From Dyella marensis (lineage in GTDB: Bacteria > Pseudomonadota > Gammaproteobacteria > Xanthomonadales > Rhodanobacteraceae), in contig NZ_FONH01000005.1 in the NCBI RefSeq assembly GCF_900112865.1, forward strand, positions 186,001 through 250,000: 64,000 bases of DNA, written 5' to 3'. Below the pieces are notes generated by a model. That model searched no databases, was not told the origin of the DNA, and saw only the letters and a list, made by a program, of their open reading frames with translations. The position numbers and the translations under genes were made by a program. Below are positions 63,386 through 64,000 of the stretch, piece by piece (positions within the stretch are counted from its first letter, which is position 1; the number at the start of each line of letters is the position of its first letter).

Positions 63386-64000
63386 ATGGCGGGCAAATTC
63401 GCACGCAGTTGGAATCTGATGAAGGCGAGCGCGGCGGTGCTGCGCTCGGACAAGGCGTTGATGATGTTCCCGCTGCTGTCGGGACTGTGCTGCCTGCTGG
63501 TGGCGGCGAGCTTCATCATCCCCATTGCCGTTGCGGCGGCGGGGATGGAGCACGTAAGCCGCGACACGCTGCCGATCGGCTGGTACGTAGCGACGTTCGC
63601 GTTCTACCTGGTGCAGTACTTCGTGATCATCTTCTTCAACACGGCGCTGGCGGGCGCGGCGCTGCAGCGCCTGCGTGGCAAGCCGACCAGCCTGTCGGCC
63701 GGTTTCGACATCGCCAAGTCGCGCATCGGCGCGATCTTCGGCTATGCGCTGATCGCCGCGACGGTGGGCCTGCTCCTGCGTGCGCTGCAGGAGCGGCTGG
63801 GTTTCGTCGGCCGCCTGGTGGCCGGTCTGCTGGGCCTGGCCTGGACGGTGGCCACCTTCCTGGTGGTGCCGGTGCTGGCTAACGAAAAGATCGGTCCGAT
63901 GGAGGCGGTGCAGCGCAGCGTTGAGCTGCTCAAGCGCACCTGGGGCGAGAACCTGATCGGCAACGCCGGCATCGGCGTGGTGTTCGGGCTGCTGACCTTC
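63386..64000 (+). CDS. DUF6159-like multi-pass membrane protein (3' truncated by window edge)
   Basis: The visible 205 residues contain about five hydrophobic segments (MMFPLLSGLCCLLVAASFII, YVATFAFYLVQYFVIIFFNT, IFGYALIAATVGLLLRAL, LVAGLLGLAWTVATFLVVPV and a last one cut by the edge). The N-terminal SWNLMKASAAVLRSDKALMMFP and the motif FNTALAGAALQRLRGKPTSL fit the DUF6159/YihY-unlike family of bacterial membrane proteins. AGGGG precedes the ATG at 63386. Function unknown. Confidence 0.8.
   Translation, partial: MAGKFARSWNLMKASAAVLRSDKALMMFPLLSGLCCLLVAASFIIPIAVAAAGMEHVSRDTLPIGWYVATFAFYLVQYFVIIFFNTALAGAALQRLRGKPTSLSAGFDIAKSRIGAIFGYALIAATVGLLLRALQERLGFVGRLVAGLLGLAWTVATFLVVPVLANEKIGPMEAVQRSVELLKRTWGENLIGNAGIGVVFGLLTF

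Overview
The window is high-GC DNA (roughly two thirds G+C by eye) from a gammaproteobacterium. The gene order hrpB ... cta (aa3 oxidase) operon ... rpsU/yqeY/dnaG/tsaD/folB/folK, the DUF2909 gene lying opposite to ctaE, and the abundant palindromic intergenic repeats fit the Xanthomonadales (Lysobacterales). The feel is closest to the Rhodanobacteraceae (Dyella/Luteibacter-like); that placement is an inference from gene content, not a database match. No rRNA, tRNA, CRISPR, IS transposase, phage or plasmid gene was recognised.

Layout. 1-4.6 kb: end of helicase hrpB, then a sugar unit (glk, GH1 beta-glucosidase, a lone UgpC/MsmK-type ABC ATPase) built around a perfect LacI-type palindrome. 4.6-7.4 kb: hemB, then a lower-GC cassette of two paralogous micro-peptides with signal peptides and a CxCG motif, followed by an LpxL/HtrB-like protein whose catalytic His and Glu are both Tyr. 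7.4-18.3 kb: tautomerase/DUF4865/LysR unit, KefB-like antiporter, GT9 glycosyltransferase, a 1154-aa membrane ankyrin protein, YcgL and FadL. 18.5-24.9 kb: a minus-strand operon of beta-helix lipoprotein, di-haem lipoprotein, TonB receptor and coniferyl-aldehyde-type dehydrogenase. 25-33 kb: a small orphan gene, a pectinacetylesterase-like hydrolase with a possible membrane foldase, an AraC regulator and PutA. 33.4-41.5 kb: the aa3 cytochrome oxidase operon (ctaC, ctaD, small subunit, ctaE, SURF1, Sco-like protein, ctaA, ctaB), with no ctaG/cox11 in its usual place. 41.6-46.7 kb: a long structured leader with a Pro-rich micro-ORF, mgtA and a Na/Pi-PhoU transporter. 47-57 kb: a large secreted PHP-type hydrolase, several stand-alone enzymes, and a GNAT/pentapeptide/DedA cluster. 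57-64 kb: a 285-bp nested-palindrome element, then dnaG, yqeY, rpsU, tsaD, folB, folK and the start of a membrane protein gene.

Repeats are a prominent layer. At least four families of palindromic intergenic repeats occur. One of them (core GTAGGTTGGGGTGAGC) supplies the stop codon of four genes. The most promising unexplained systems are the twin CxCG peptides with the degenerate acyltransferase, the nested-palindrome element after dnaG, and the mgtA leader.
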